Source: Serratia rubidaea (GTDB lineage Bacteria > Pseudomonadota > Gammaproteobacteria > Enterobacterales > Enterobacteriaceae). From it: a DNA stretch of 64,000 bases. A model generated the notes under the pieces. The model did no database searches. It saw only the letters and a program-made list of their open reading frames with translations, and was not told the DNA's origin. The stretch spans positions 2,232,001 to 2,296,000 of the forward strand of contig LR590463.1 of the NCBI GenBank assembly GCA_901472405.1. Reading direction: 5' to 3'. Both the position numbers and the translations under genes were made by a program. Below, in pieces: positions 29,616-39,296 of this stretch (positions are counted from its first letter, which is position 1; each line of letters opens with the position of its first letter).

Positions 29616-30463
29616 ATGAATCAGGCTTTTACTCCCTATCTGCAGCGCTGGGCGCTGACGCCGGACGGTAAGGCGTTTGAAACCCATAGTAGCCTATTGA
29701 TGCCGGTGCGCCATCAGGGGGCGCCGGCGATGCTGAAAATTGCCCGCGAACCGGAGGAAAAATTCGGCGCGCGGCTGATGTGCTGGTGGCAGGGCGACGG
29801 CGCAGCGCAGGTGCTGGCCTGCCACGGCGACGCGCTGTTGCTGGAGCGCGCGCAGGGGACGCAGTCGCTGACCCAGCTGGTGCGCGCCGGTGATGACGAA
29901 CGGGCGACGGCGATCCTGTGTCAGGTGGTCGCCAGGCTGCACCGGCCGCGCGCGCAGCCGCTGCGACGCTGATCCCGCTGGATCAGTGGTTTGCTTCGCT
30001 GTGGCCGGCGGCGCAGGCGCACGGCGGCATGCTGCGGCTGAGCGCCAGCGTGGCGGCGGAGCTGCTGGCAGCCCGCGCGAGCAGGGCGTGCTGCATGGCG
30101 ATATTCACCACGACAATGTGCTGGATTTCGGCGAGCGCGGCTGGCTGGCCATCGATCCCAAACGTCTGTACGGCGAGCGCGGTTTTGACTACGCTAACAT
30201 CTTTTGCAATCCCAACTACGGCATCGCCACCGACCCGCAGCGCTTTCAGCGCCGGTTGAGCAGGTCTGCGCGCTGGCCGGCTTTGAGAGGCGGCGTCTGC
30301 TGCAGTGGATCCTGGCCTGGCCGGACTGTCCGCCGCCTGGTTTATGGAGGACGGCGATACGGCGGATATTGATTTCCGCGTGGCGGAACTGGCGGCAAAC
30401 GCGCTGGGGCTGTCGCCGCCGGACGACTCAGGGTTCATCCTGCCAGTAATCGAGCGACGCTGA
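29616..30463 (+). CDS. APH(6)-type aminoglycoside/hydroxyurea kinase family protein, four frameshifts
   Basis: Phosphotransferase of the APH_6_hur family (streptomycin/hydroxyurea kinases). N-terminus MNQAFTPYLQRWALTPDGK with nucleotide-lobe segment AMLKIAREPEEK, Brenner motif HGDIHHDNVLDFG and the family-specific AIDPKRLYGERGFDYANIFCNP. Four missing bases (near 29947, 30078, 30255 and 30325) split it; repair gives 283 aa, a normal length, ending PVIERR. A role in streptomycin resistance is possible but unproven. Its 3' end overlaps the convergent cupin gene by 36 bp. Confidence 0.8.
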
Positions 30464-30926
30464 AGGCCGCTGCAGATAGCGTGCCTGATAGTCGCCGGTA
30501 AACGCCATCGCCTGATATTTACCGGAATCCGGGTATTCCACCAGTTCCGGCTGCTCGCGGGTGCTGATGGACAGGTAGGTCAGCGGCGCGTCGGAGCTGT
30601 TGATCAACTGGTGCGGATAGTCCGGCCCGGCGGGATAAAAATGGTATCGCCGGCGCTGACCGGCAGCATCTCGCCGGCGACGCGCAGGGTGCCGCAGCCT
30701 TCCAGAATGATAAACATCTCCTCCTGTCCGTAGTGGAAGTGGTAAGGGCAGGAGCGTTTTCCGGGGGCGACGGTATCGATGGAGGCGCCGAGCTTGCTGG
30801 CGGCGGTGCCGGTGCCCAGCCGTGCCGACATGCTGTCGTACAGCGGCGGCGGCTGTCGTGCCGTTTGGCGACCTGATGGTAATTGCGGATCAGTTTCTGG
30901 CGTAGCTGTGCGGCATGTTCAGACAT
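30428..30926 (-). CDS. Cupin-domain protein, two frameshifts
   Basis: 166 residues after repair, starting MSEHAAQLRQKLIRNYHQVAKRHDS. Cupin motif 1 (CPYHFHYGQEEMFIILEGCGTLRV) and motif 2 (GDTIFIPPGPDYPHQLIN) carry the metal-binding His and Glu residues. Missing C residues near 30853 and 30627 break the frame. Ligand unknown. The stop codon lies inside the end of the convergent kinase gene. Confidence 0.75.
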
Positions 30927-31036
30927 AGATGCGTTACCTTGTCACGTTATCGCGAAATGGACGCTGTGCAGACGGGGTGCTGCCAACGTGTTGTTCTCCA
31001 GTTAAGCAGAAAACCCGCCCGGATGCGATCGCTCCC

Positions 31037-32212
31037 TCAGCGGCCGGCCCGCGCCGGCCACGCCAGCAGCAGATGGGCGAATACGCCGCCGGCCAGCCCC
31101 CAGAACGCCGCGCCGACGCCGAACAGCGTGACGCCGGAGGCGGTGATCAGAAAGGTAATCAGCGCCGCGTCACGCTGTCGCTCATCGTGCAGAGCGCGCT
31201 GCAGGCTGCCGCCGATGGCGCCCAGCAGCGCCAGCCCGGCGATGGTGTGGATCAGCGCCGCAGGCAGCGCACTGAGCAACAGGCCGATGATGCCGCCAAA
31301 CAGCCCGGCCAGCAGGTAAAAACCGCCGGCCGCCATTGCGGCCAGATAGCGCCGTTTGGGATCCGGGTGCGCCTCCGGCCCCATGCAGATGGCGGCGGTA
31401 ATCGCGGCGATGCAGACGGAAAAGCCGCCGAACGGCGCCAGCAGCAGCGCGGTCAGCGAGGTCCAGCTAATCAGCGGCGAGGTGGGCACCTGATAGCCGG
31501 CGGCGCTGAGCGTGGCAATCCCCGGCGCATTCTGCGACGCCATGGTGACGATAAAGAACGGCACGCCGATCCCCAGCAGTGCGGAAAGGCTGAACTGCGG
31601 CGCGATAAATGCCGGCGGCGCAATGGCGCCCTGCAGCGGTATCGGCGCAATTGCGCCTTGCCACGCGGCGACCGCCAGCCCGGCCAGCAGCGTCAGCACG
31701 ATGGCGTAACGCGGCAGCAGACGGCGCGCCAGCAAATACGTCAGACACATCGTGCCGGCCAGCGGCAGATTGCCCTGCAGCGCGCCGAAGGCGTCCAGTC
31801 CGAAGCGCAGCAGAATGCCCGCCAGCATGGCGGCGCAGATGGCCGGCGGAATAACGCGCATCAGGCGGGCGAACAGGCCGGTAATACCGCACAGCAGCAT
31901 CAGCCCGGAGGCGAAGATAAACACGCCGACGGCTTCCGGCAGCGAGGTGCCGGGCAGGCTGGTGACCAGCAGCGCCGCGCCGGGAGTTGACCAGGCGGTA
32001 AGGATGGGGGTGCGGTAATACCATGACAGCCCCAGCGAACTGATGCCCATCGCCAGCCCGAGCATGCTCAGCCAGCCGCCAATTTGCTGCGCGTCGGCGC
32101 CGGCCGCTGCGGCCGCCTGAAAGATAATCGCCGCCGAACTGGTATAGCCTACCAGTACGGCGACAAAGCCGGCGATCAACGCCGGCAGAAGTGTCCCGCT
32201 TGCCTGTTTCAT
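31037..32212 (-). CDS. ydcO: BenE-family transporter YdcO
   Basis: 391-residue membrane protein with about 12 helices of the benzoate:H+ symporter (BenE) family, the same length as E. coli YdcO; intact. The start MKQASGTLLPALIAGF at 32212 follows a GGGGGAG ribosome site, and a longer upstream reading is unnecessary. Signature segments include WYYRTPILTAWSTPGAALL and PFGGFSVCIAAITAAICMG. Divergent from sutR, as in E. coli, and probably its regulatory target. Confidence 0.9.
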   Translation of the reverse strand: MKQASGTLLPALIAGFVAVLVGYTSSAAIIFQAAAAAGADAQQIGGWLSMLGLAMGISSLGLSWYYRTPILTAWSTPGAALLVTSLPGTSLPEAVGVFIFASGLMLLCGITGLFARLMRVIPPAICAAMLAGILLRFGLDAFGALQGNLPLAGTMCLTYLLARRLLPRYAIVLTLLAGLAVAAWQGAIAPIPLQGAIAPPAFIAPQFSLSALLGIGVPFFIVTMASQNAPGIATLSAAGYQVPTSPLISWTSLTALLLAPFGGFSVCIAAITAAICMGPEAHPDPKRRYLAAMAAGGFYLLAGLFGGIIGLLLSALPAALIHTIAGLALLGAIGGSLQRALHDERQRDAALITFLITASGVTLFGVGAAFWGLAGGVFAHLLLAWPARAGR

Positions 32213-32228
32213 CGTCTCCCCCGACGCC

Positions 32229-32283
32229 TGTGCGTTATAGCGCACGATCTGCGCCGAGCATAGCATTGTGCGTTATAGCGCAC
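32229..32283. promoter_or_regulatory. Twin palindromic operators between ydcO and sutR
   Basis: The 17-mer TGTGCGTTATAGCGCAC occurs twice, at 32229-32245 and 32267-32283, exactly 38 bp apart. Each is a near palindrome (GTGCG-N6-CGCAC). Copy 1 overlaps a TATAAC -10 for ydcO on the minus strand. Copy 2 overlaps the region upstream of TATAAT (32291-32296), the sutR -10. Binding by SutR itself is an inference. Confidence 0.72.
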
Positions 32284-32321
32284 AAGGCGCTATAATCGGC
32301 GCAGTCACAGAAGGAGAAACC

Positions 32322-32879
32322 ATGCAACCGATGAGCGGCCACCTGGCGCACACCCTGAAAACGCTGCGCCGCCAGCGCGGCTGGAGCCTGAGCCAGGCCG
32401 CCGAGCAAACCGGCGTCAGCAAGGCGATGCTGGGGCAAATCGAACGCGAAGAGTCCAGCCCGACGGTGGCGACGCTGTGGAAGATCGCCACCGGCTTTAA
32501 CGTGGCGTTTTCCGCTTTTCTGGCGCCGTCATCGCCGCCGCCGACGGTGCAGCGTCAGGGTGCGCTGCCGGCCTTTATCCAGGAGAACGCCGCGATGCGC
32601 GTCACGCCGCTGTTCCCGTTTGACCCGCAGCTGGGTTTTGATATGTTCGCCATCGAGCTGGCGCCCGGCGCCTTCAGCGAATCGACGCCCCACGAACCGG
32701 GGGTGATTGAACATGTGGTGGTGCTGAGCGGTGAGCTGGAACTGGCGATCGAAGACCGCTGGCACCGCCTGGCGGCCGGTGAGGCGATGCGCTTTCAGGC
32801 CGACCGTCGCCATGCCTACCGCAACAGTGGCGCGCAGGTGGTGCATATTCACGATCTGATCCACTATCCGCGGGCTTAA
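32322..32879 (+). CDS. sutR: XRE-cupin regulator SutR (YdcN)
   Basis: 185-residue regulator with an N-terminal XRE helix-turn-helix (WSLSQAAEQTGVSKAMLGQIEREESSPT, about residues 20-48) and a C-terminal cupin (EHVVVLSGELELAIEDRWHRLAAGEAMRFQADRRHAY). E. coli SutR affects sulfur-use genes. ATG at 32322 behind AAGGAGAAA. Divergent from ydcO across two identical palindromes that each cover a promoter. Intact. Confidence 0.9.
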   Translation: MQPMSGHLAHTLKTLRRQRGWSLSQAAEQTGVSKAMLGQIEREESSPTVATLWKIATGFNVAFSAFLAPSSPPPTVQRQGALPAFIQENAAMRVTPLFPFDPQLGFDMFAIELAPGAFSESTPHEPGVIEHVVVLSGELELAIEDRWHRLAAGEAMRFQADRRHAYRNSGAQVVHIHDLIHYPRA

Positions 32880-32988
32880 TCCCGCACGCGCGTTTTGACA
32901 GCCCGGCGACGACGGGGTAGTTTGTTGATAATTACTCTCATTTGATTGTTTAACCGTGCCGGTTATGCCGCACAGCAAAAGGAGCTTG

Positions 32989-35151
32989 ATGGTGCCGTTC
33001 GCTAATCGACGTCAATTTCTGAAACTCGGTGCACAAACCGCAGGAGCCGTTATCGCCATGACTTCACTGCCTAACAGTATCCGCCTTGCCATGGCGGGCG
33101 AACAGCCGCCCGCTGACGATCAGCTGTGGCTGGAACCTTTGCAGGGGAGCGAAGCGCTCAGCTGGGTCAAACAGCAGAATCAGCGCACGCTGCAGCAGTT
33201 CGCCCAGGGCCGCGCTTTTCCGCAGCTGGAAAAGCAGGTGCTGGACATTCTGAATAAAGAGACGCAGATCCCCTGGGTCCGTAAATATGGCGACTATTAC
33301 TACAACTTCTGGCAGGACCAGAAAAACCCGCGCGGTCTGCTGCGCCGCGCCACGCTGGATGAGTACCGCAAGCCGCAGCCGGCCTGGGAAACGGTGCTGG
33401 ATATCGACGCGCTGGGCAAAGCGGAAGGGAAAGAGTGGGTGTATCACGGTTCACAGCCGCTGGCGCCCGAATACCGCTACTGCCTGATTAACCTGTCGCC
33501 GGACGGCGGCGATGCGGTGGAAGTGCGCGAGTTCGATTTACACGACAAACGCTTTGTCGAACAGGGCTTCCGTCTGCCGACGGCGAAAAGCGTGGTGTCC
33601 TGGGCCAGCGCTGACGAACTGTTTGTCGCCACCGATTTCGGCAGCGGTTCGCTGACCCATTCCGGCTACCCGCGCACGGTGAAGCGCTGGCGGCGCGGTA
33701 CGCCGTTGGAGAGCGCAGAAACGCTGTATCAGGCGCAGCCGGAGGATATGCGCGCCTATGCGTATCACGACGATACGCCCGGTTTTGAGCGCGACTATAT
33801 CGTGCGCATGATCGACTTCTACCGGCAGGAAACCTTCTTGCTGCATGCCAATGGCGAGCAGCAGCGTATTGAGGCGCCGTCTGATGCGGAGATCAACAGC
33901 CACCGCGACTGGCTGCTGATTAAGCCGAGAAGTGACTGGCAGTTGGAGGGGCGGACTTATCCGGCCGGCGCGCTGCTGGCGGCCAAATTCGACGACTATC
34001 TGGCCGGCCGGCGTCGGCTGGAGGTGCTGTTTACCCCCAGCGCCAACCAGGCGTTGAGCGGTTATAGTTCGACGCGCGATCACCTGATCGTCGGCATCAT
34101 GCAGGATGTGGCCAACCGTCTGGAGGTGCTGACGCCGCAGGGCGAGCGCTGGCAGTCGCGCCCGCTGGGCGTACCGGTTGAGCTGAGCACCGTCGCCGCC
34201 GGCGGCATTGACGATAAGACCAATGATTATTTTCTGACGGTCAGCGGATTCCTGCAGCCGACGTCGCTGTATCTGGGCAGTCTGGACGAGGAGGGCGAAC
34301 CGGAACTGCTGAAGCAGGCGCCGCAGGACTTCGCCGCCGAGGATTATCAGGTCAGCCAGCATTTTGCCACGTCGCAGGACGGCACGCGGGTGCCTTATTT
34401 CCAGGTGGCGCGTAAAGGACTGCGGCTGGACGGCACTAACCCGACGCTGCTGTACGGCTACGGCGGTTTTGACGTCTCGCTGCTGCCGAGCTATCTGGGG
34501 GCGCGTGCGCCGACCTGGCTGGAGCGGGGCGGCGTGTATGTGATTGCCAATATCCGCGGCGGCGGTGAGTATGGCCCGGCCTGGCACCGCGCGGCGCTGA
34601 AGCAGAACCGCCACCGCGCCTATGAGGATTTTGCCGCCGTGGCGCAGGATCTGACGGCCAGAAAAGTGACATCGTCACAAAAGCTGGCGGCGCGCGGCGG
34701 CAGCAACGGCGGCCTGCTGGTCGGCAATATGCTGACGCACTACCCGCAACTGTTCGGCTGTATCGTTTGTGAAGTGCCGCTGCTGGATATGCGGCGCTAT
34801 ACCAAGCTGTCGGCCGGCGCGTCGTGGATTGCCGAATACGGCGACCCGGACAAGGCGCAGGAGTGGGAATACGTCCGCACCTTCTCGCCGTACCATAACC
34901 TGAAGGCGGACGTCGCCTATCCGCCGGTGTTGTTCCTGACCGCGACCAGCGACGACCGGGTTAACCCGGCCCACGCGCGCAAAATGGCGGCGCGCATGCA
35001 GCAGATGGGCTATCAGCAGGCGTACTTCTATGAAAATACCGCCGGAGGCCACAGCGCTGCGGCGGATAAGCAGCAGTCGGCGTTTAACGCCGCGCTGGTC
35101 AGCGAATTCCTCTGGCACAGCCTGAACGGCGCAGACAAAACGGCAGGGTAA
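32989..35151 (+). CDS. Prolyl oligopeptidase (S9A) with Tat signal
   Basis: 720-residue serine peptidase, intact. The start MVPFANRRQFLKLGAQ at 32989 follows AAAAGGAGC and opens with a twin-arginine signal (R7-R8, RRQFLK), then a hydrophobic stretch and a likely cleavage near residue 33. So it is probably exported folded to the periplasm, unlike the cytoplasmic oligopeptidase B. A beta-propeller is followed by an alpha/beta hydrolase with Ser572 (GGSNGG), Asp in ATSDDRVNP and His688 (GGHSAA). It should cut short peptides after proline or basic residues; specificity is unknown. Confidence 0.9.
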   Translation: MVPFANRRQFLKLGAQTAGAVIAMTSLPNSIRLAMAGEQPPADDQLWLEPLQGSEALSWVKQQNQRTLQQFAQGRAFPQLEKQVLDILNKETQIPWVRKYGDYYYNFWQDQKNPRGLLRRATLDEYRKPQPAWETVLDIDALGKAEGKEWVYHGSQPLAPEYRYCLINLSPDGGDAVEVREFDLHDKRFVEQGFRLPTAKSVVSWASADELFVATDFGSGSLTHSGYPRTVKRWRRGTPLESAETLYQAQPEDMRAYAYHDDTPGFERDYIVRMIDFYRQETFLLHANGEQQRIEAPSDAEINSHRDWLLIKPRSDWQLEGRTYPAGALLAAKFDDYLAGRRRLEVLFTPSANQALSGYSSTRDHLIVGIMQDVANRLEVLTPQGERWQSRPLGVPVELSTVAAGGIDDKTNDYFLTVSGFLQPTSLYLGSLDEEGEPELLKQAPQDFAAEDYQVSQHFATSQDGTRVPYFQVARKGLRLDGTNPTLLYGYGGFDVSLLPSYLGARAPTWLERGGVYVIANIRGGGEYGPAWHRAALKQNRHRAYEDFAAVAQDLTARKVTSSQKLAARGGSNGGLLVGNMLTHYPQLFGCIVCEVPLLDMRRYTKLSAGASWIAEYGDPDKAQEWEYVRTFSPYHNLKADVAYPPVLFLTATSDDRVNPAHARKMAARMQQMGYQQAYFYENTAGGHSAAADKQQSAFNAALVSEFLWHSLNGADKTAG

Positions 35152-35162
35152 ACGGCCGCATA

Positions 35163-35192
35163 AAAAAAGCCGGTCAGTTGACCGGCTTTTTT
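35163..35192. terminator. Bidirectional terminator peptidase/dtpA
   Basis: Perfect 14-bp stem AAAAAAGCCGGTCA / TGACCGGCTTTTTT with a 2-nt loop between convergent genes. Confidence 0.92.
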
Positions 35193-35207
35193 GTGCCCAG
35201 AGAGCGG

Positions 35208-36724
35208 TTAGTGGCTGGTGGAGGTCGCCGGGGCTTTCTGCGTGGCGTCCTCGGGGTTGTCCAGCGTCATGCGGTGCAGCTTCGGCGCGGTCAGCATCAT
35301 CAGGATGGCGATCACCCCGGTGGCGATGCCGATCTGCAGGAAGACGTGGCTGTAAACCGCCAGCGAGGCGTGGGCGTCGTTGATCTCGCCGGCCGGGGTA
35401 GCGGTCAGACCGGCCACTTTACCGGCGATGAGCGCGGCGGCGGCGGTGGTCAGGAACCAGGAGCCCATAATAAAGCCCATCAGGCGCTGCGGCACCAGCT
35501 GCGCCACCATAGCCAGGCCCAGGCCGGAAATCATCAGTTCGGCCGATGCTCTGCAGCGCGTAGCTCAGAATCAGCCAGTTTACGGAGACGATGCCTGCGT
35601 CGTTGGCGAAGCTGGCGCCCAGGTCAGCACCAGGAAGGCGCCGGAGCACAGGATCATGCCGAAGGCGAACTTGTGCGGCATCGGCAGGCGGTCGCCCATT
35701 TTATTGTACAGCGCCGCCAGAATCGGGCTGGCCACCATAATCCAGAACGGGTTCAGCGCCTGATACTGTTCCGGTTCAAAAGGAATGCTCAGAATGCTGT
35801 GCTCCACGTTATGAATCGCGAAGAAGTTCAGCGAGGTCGGCATCTGGGCGTAGAGCACGAAGAACACCACCGCTTCCAGCATCAGCAGGAAGGCGACGAT
35901 CATCTTGCGGCGCGCGGCGCCGCGCATGGAGAAGGTCTCTTTGGCGAACACTATCACGATGCCGGCGGAGATAATCGCCAGCGCCCAGCGGGCGATCGTC
36001 TGGTTGTGCAGCAGCCAGGTGGAGACGGCGATCAGCGCCACGATGCCGGCCAGCACCATCAGCAGTTTCGGCAGGTGCAGCGGTTTGAAGTCCGGCTTGG
36101 AGCCGTGCTGCTTCACCCACTTATGGCACATCATAAAGTTGACCAGGGTGATCAGCATACCGACCACGCTCAGGGAGAAGGCGACGCTCCAGCCGTATTT
36201 GGCCGCCAGCCACGGGGTGGCCAGCATCGACATAAAGGAGCCGATGTTCACCGACATGTAATACATGGTGAAGGCGCCGTCCAGGCGCGGATCATCTTTT
36301 TCATAGCAGGTGGACAGCAGCGCGGACGGGTTGGCTTTAAACAGGCCGCTGCCGACGGCGATGGCCGCCATACCGAGGTAAACCCAGAAGATCTCGTGGC
36401 CGGAGTAGGCCACCATGGCATAACCGGCCGCCAGCACCAGCGCCCCCAGCACGATCACGCGCTTGGTGCCGAGCACTTTATCCCCCAGCCAGCGCCGATG
36501 GCGACAAAGCCATAAACCAGGGCGCTGAAAGAGGAGAACAGGGTGATGGAGTCGGCTTCGCTCAGGCCAAGCATCTTGACCAGGTACACCGCCATAATGC
36601 CCTGCAGGCCGTAGTAGCCGAAGCGTTCCCAGAGTTCGATGGAGAAGATCAGATAGAATGCTTTCGGCTGTTTAAAAGCATTAAGACTGATGTCTTCCGG
36701 GTGTTTGTTGTTTGCTGTTGACAC
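35208..36724 (-). CDS. dtpA: Di/tripeptide proton symporter DtpA (POT family), three frameshifts
   Basis: Proton-coupled peptide permease (TppB/YdgR), about 505 aa and 14 helices after repair. GTG start at 36724 ([23 protein letters not shown]) with a GAGG site. The proton-coupling ExxER-type motif is present ([11 protein letters not shown]), as is [13 protein letters not shown]. Missing G near 36494, missing C near 35617 and an extra C near 35541 split it; every segment matches E. coli DtpA. Downstream of nth on the same strand, as in E. coli. Confidence 0.94.
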
Positions 36725-37319
36725 AAGTACCTCGATTTTTCACGACCCGTCATAAGTGACAGGAAAATACAAAAGGTGATGCCGAAAGCATCCTTCTGCG
36801 TTGTTATAAGATGGGATGACGGCGGTTAATGTTCACTATCTTTGTCAACCTGGCAAGCACTTTGTCATATTCGGTTACATATAACGGCGACGCAGGGGAA
36901 ACAACTATGTTGCAAATGTTATGCAGAATTAACGTTTGCATTTTTTTGTTTTACCGAGCTTTTGTTTTGTATAAAAGATATTCACGCCGAGCGTAGTGAT
37001 ATGTTCTGCTATTTGTCTTTTTATTAGACCATATCAATAGCTGTGAGTGATAATCTGTTGCAATGTCATGCATAACGGTTGTTTTATGGAATTATCGAAA
37101 TATAGCAAAACGTGTAGCTCAGTTGTGAATGAGTTGTTTCGAGTGAATCGTGATGCAGGCCGCAATTTTATGCTAATTTTTTCGCTTGAAATTAAGTGGA
37201 ATATCAGATTCTGCGTAAATCCGCGTCATTGACGCGGTTAATGCTGCGCAACGTCACATTTCTGATAAAAAGGAGCGTCAGGAGGGCGGCGCCGGACGCG
37301 GTATGCGCCCGGCGGTCGA
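36725..37319. other. AT-rich intergenic region between nth and dtpA
   Basis: 595 bp, with parts near one-third GC (around 36900-37200). Holds the dtpA promoter region; a TTGACA-like hexamer on the minus strand near 36843 has no good -10 partner. Two short open frames show no family resemblance or ribosome site. No repeat copy. dtpA is OmpR-dependent in E. coli, but I cannot place an OmpR site. Confidence 0.4.
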
Positions 37320-37963
37320 TCAGGCGTCCGGGTAGACTTTTTCTTTATATTCGCACAGGTCTTCAATCAGGCAGGGAGCCGCAGCGCGGCTTGCGCGCAA
37401 TGCAGGTATAGCGCCCGTGCAGGATCAGCCAGTGGTGGCAGTCGACCTTGAACGCCGGCGGCACCACCTTCAGCAGCTTCTCTTCCACCTGATCGACATT
37501 CTTACCCGGCGCGAAAGCCGGTGCGGTTGCTGACGCGGAAAATATGGGTATCAACGGCGATGGTCGGCCAGCCGAAGGCGGTATTCAGCACCACGTTGGC
37601 GGTTTTGCGGCCGACGCCGGGCAGCGCTTCCAGCGCCGCGCGATCTTCCGGCACCTCGCCGCCGTGCTGCTCCAGCAGAATGCGGCAGGTTTTGATCACA
37701 TTCTCCGCCTTGCTGTTAAACAGGCCGATGGTCTTGATGTACTCTTTGACGCCGTCCACGCCCAGCGCCAGCATCGCCGCCGGCGTATTGGCCACCGGAT
37801 ACAGCTTGGCGGTGGCCTTATTGACGCTGACGTCGGTGGCCTGCGCCGACAGCAGCACGGCGATCAGCAGTTCAAACGGCGTGCTGAACGTCAGCTCGGT
37901 GGTAGGGTGCGGGTTGTTGTCACGCAGACGGGTCAGTATTTCCAGGCGTTTTTGTTTATTCAT
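37320..37963 (-). CDS. nth: Endonuclease III Nth, two frameshifts
   Basis: DNA glycosylase/AP lyase that removes oxidised pyrimidines. Helix-hairpin-helix with catalytic Lys ([13 protein letters not shown]), catalytic Asp ([13 protein letters not shown]) and the C-terminal [4Fe-4S] loop ([17 protein letters not shown]). Extra T near 37518 and extra C near 37376 break it; repaired length is 213 aa (E. coli 211). ATG at 37963 overlaps the rsxE stop by 4 bp, so it is cotranscribed with rsxDGE. Confidence 0.95.
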
Positions 37964-38661
37964 GAGGCTTTCTCTGGCTCTCCGTGCTTCGGCGTCGCAT
38001 CGGCGGCGGTGGCCTGCGCCTTGCGCGCTTTCATCTTCTCATCAATCACATACTTTACCGCCAGCATCAGCCCGAGGCCGATAAAGGCGCCCGGCGGCAG
38101 CATCGCCAGCAGCAGCGGGCTGTCGAAATGCACCACTTCAATCCGCAGCACCTTGGCCCAGCTGCCCAGCAGCATATCGGCGCCGTCAAACAGCGTACCG
38201 TTGCCGATCAGCTCGCGCATGGAGCCGAGCACGAACATCGCGCCGGTGGCGCCCAGGCCGATAAACAGGCCGTCGATCAGCGCCAGGTTGACCGGTTTTC
38301 TGGCGGCGACCGCTTCGGCGCGGCCGACTACGATGCAGTTGGTGACGATCAGCGGAATAAAAATCCCCAGCGACTGGTACAGGCCGAAAGCGTAAGCGTT
38401 GATCAGCATCTGCACGATGCTGACCGCGGCGGCGATAATCATCACGTAGATAGGGATGCGCACTTCGCTCGGCACCAGCCGCCGCAGGGCGGAGATGGAG
38501 CCGTTGGTGATCATCAGCACCAGCGTGGTCGCCAGCCCGAGGCCAAGGGCATTGGTGGCGGTGGAGGTCACCGCCAGCAGTGGGCACAGCCCCAGCAGCT
38601 GCACCAGCGCGGAGTTGTTCTTCCACAACCCCTGAATCATTAACTCTTTTGCTTCACTCAT
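37960..38661 (-). CDS. rsxE: SoxR-reducing complex subunit RsxE
   Basis: 233-residue integral membrane subunit of the Rsx (Rnf-type) electron-transport complex, intact, with six helices ([32 protein letters not shown]). The TNC motif is typical of RsxA/RsxE pairs. Overlaps rsxG and nth by 4 bp each, showing tight coupling. In E. coli the complex uses NAD(P)H to keep SoxR reduced. Confidence 0.96.
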   Translation of the reverse strand: MSEAKELMIQGLWKNNSALVQLLGLCPLLAVTSTATNALGLGLATTLVLMITNGSISALRRLVPSEVRIPIYVMIIAAAVSIVQMLINAYAFGLYQSLGIFIPLIVTNCIVVGRAEAVAARKPVNLALIDGLFIGLGATGAMFVLGSMRELIGNGTLFDGADMLLGSWAKVLRIEVVHFDSPLLLAMLPPGAFIGLGLMLAVKYVIDEKMKARKAQATAADATPKHGEPEKAS

Positions 38662-39287
38662 TGGCTGACTCCACAGGCCGGCAGATGGTCGAGTTTAGGC
38701 GGCAGCGTCTCCATATACAGCGCGGTGCGGCGTACGGCGTTGACCACCGCACGCGGCGTGATGGTGGCGCCGGTGAACTGATCGAACATGCCGCCGTCCT
38801 TTTTCACCGCCCAGCGTTTATCATCCGGCCCGGTAATTTTCTGGTTACTGAAGAAGGTGATCCAGTTGCTGATGCGCAGCTCAATTTTATCACCCAGCCC
38901 CGGCGTTTCATGGTGTTCAACCACCCGGCTGCCGAACACGGTGCCGCTGAAATCAGCGCCGACCAGCAGCTTTATCGCCCCGGAATAGCCGTCCGGCGCG
39001 GTGGTTTCCAGCGCGGCGCCCACAGGCTTACCCTGTTTGCGCGCCAGATACAGCCGGTGCGCGCCGGTATCGCCCAGCGACGGATCGCTGACCAGATAGC
39101 ACTCCGCCTGCATATCATTATCGTAATGTTCGGGCGGCAGCACCTGATCGAGCAAGGCTTTTTGCTGCAGCGCCGCCTGGTGGGCGATGGTTTTCTGAGT
39201 CAGCCCGTTAACCACCGCGGTCATGCCGGTGGTGGCCGCGGCGAACAAGGCCAGCGTTGTGCCATGCTTGCGCATTGATTTTAGCAT
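38658..39287 (-). CDS. rsxG: Rsx complex FMN-binding subunit RsxG
   Basis: 209 residues with one N-terminal membrane anchor and a periplasmic FMN-binding domain. Covalent flavin attachment at the threonine in the [10 protein letters not shown] motif. The segment [12 protein letters not shown] is also conserved. Intact, 9 bp after rsxD. Confidence 0.95.
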   Translation of the reverse strand: MLKSMRKHGTTLALFAAATTGMTAVVNGLTQKTIAHQAALQQKALLDQVLPPEHYDNDMQAECYLVSDPSLGDTGAHRLYLARKQGKPVGAALETTAPDGYSGAIKLLVGADFSGTVFGSRVVEHHETPGLGDKIELRISNWITFFSNQKITGPDDKRWAVKKDGGMFDQFTGATITPRAVVNAVRRTALYMETLPPKLDHLPACGVSQ

Positions 39288-39296
39288 GATGGCTCC

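Noticed and set aside
35178..36515. A 445-codon plus-strand open frame opposite dtpA
   Set aside because: Antisense shadow; it looks long only because dtpA is GC-rich and broken by indels.
36842..37232. Two short open frames in the nth/dtpA gap
   Set aside because: No ribosome site, no recognisable family, unusual Cys/Phe-rich composition from AT-rich DNA.
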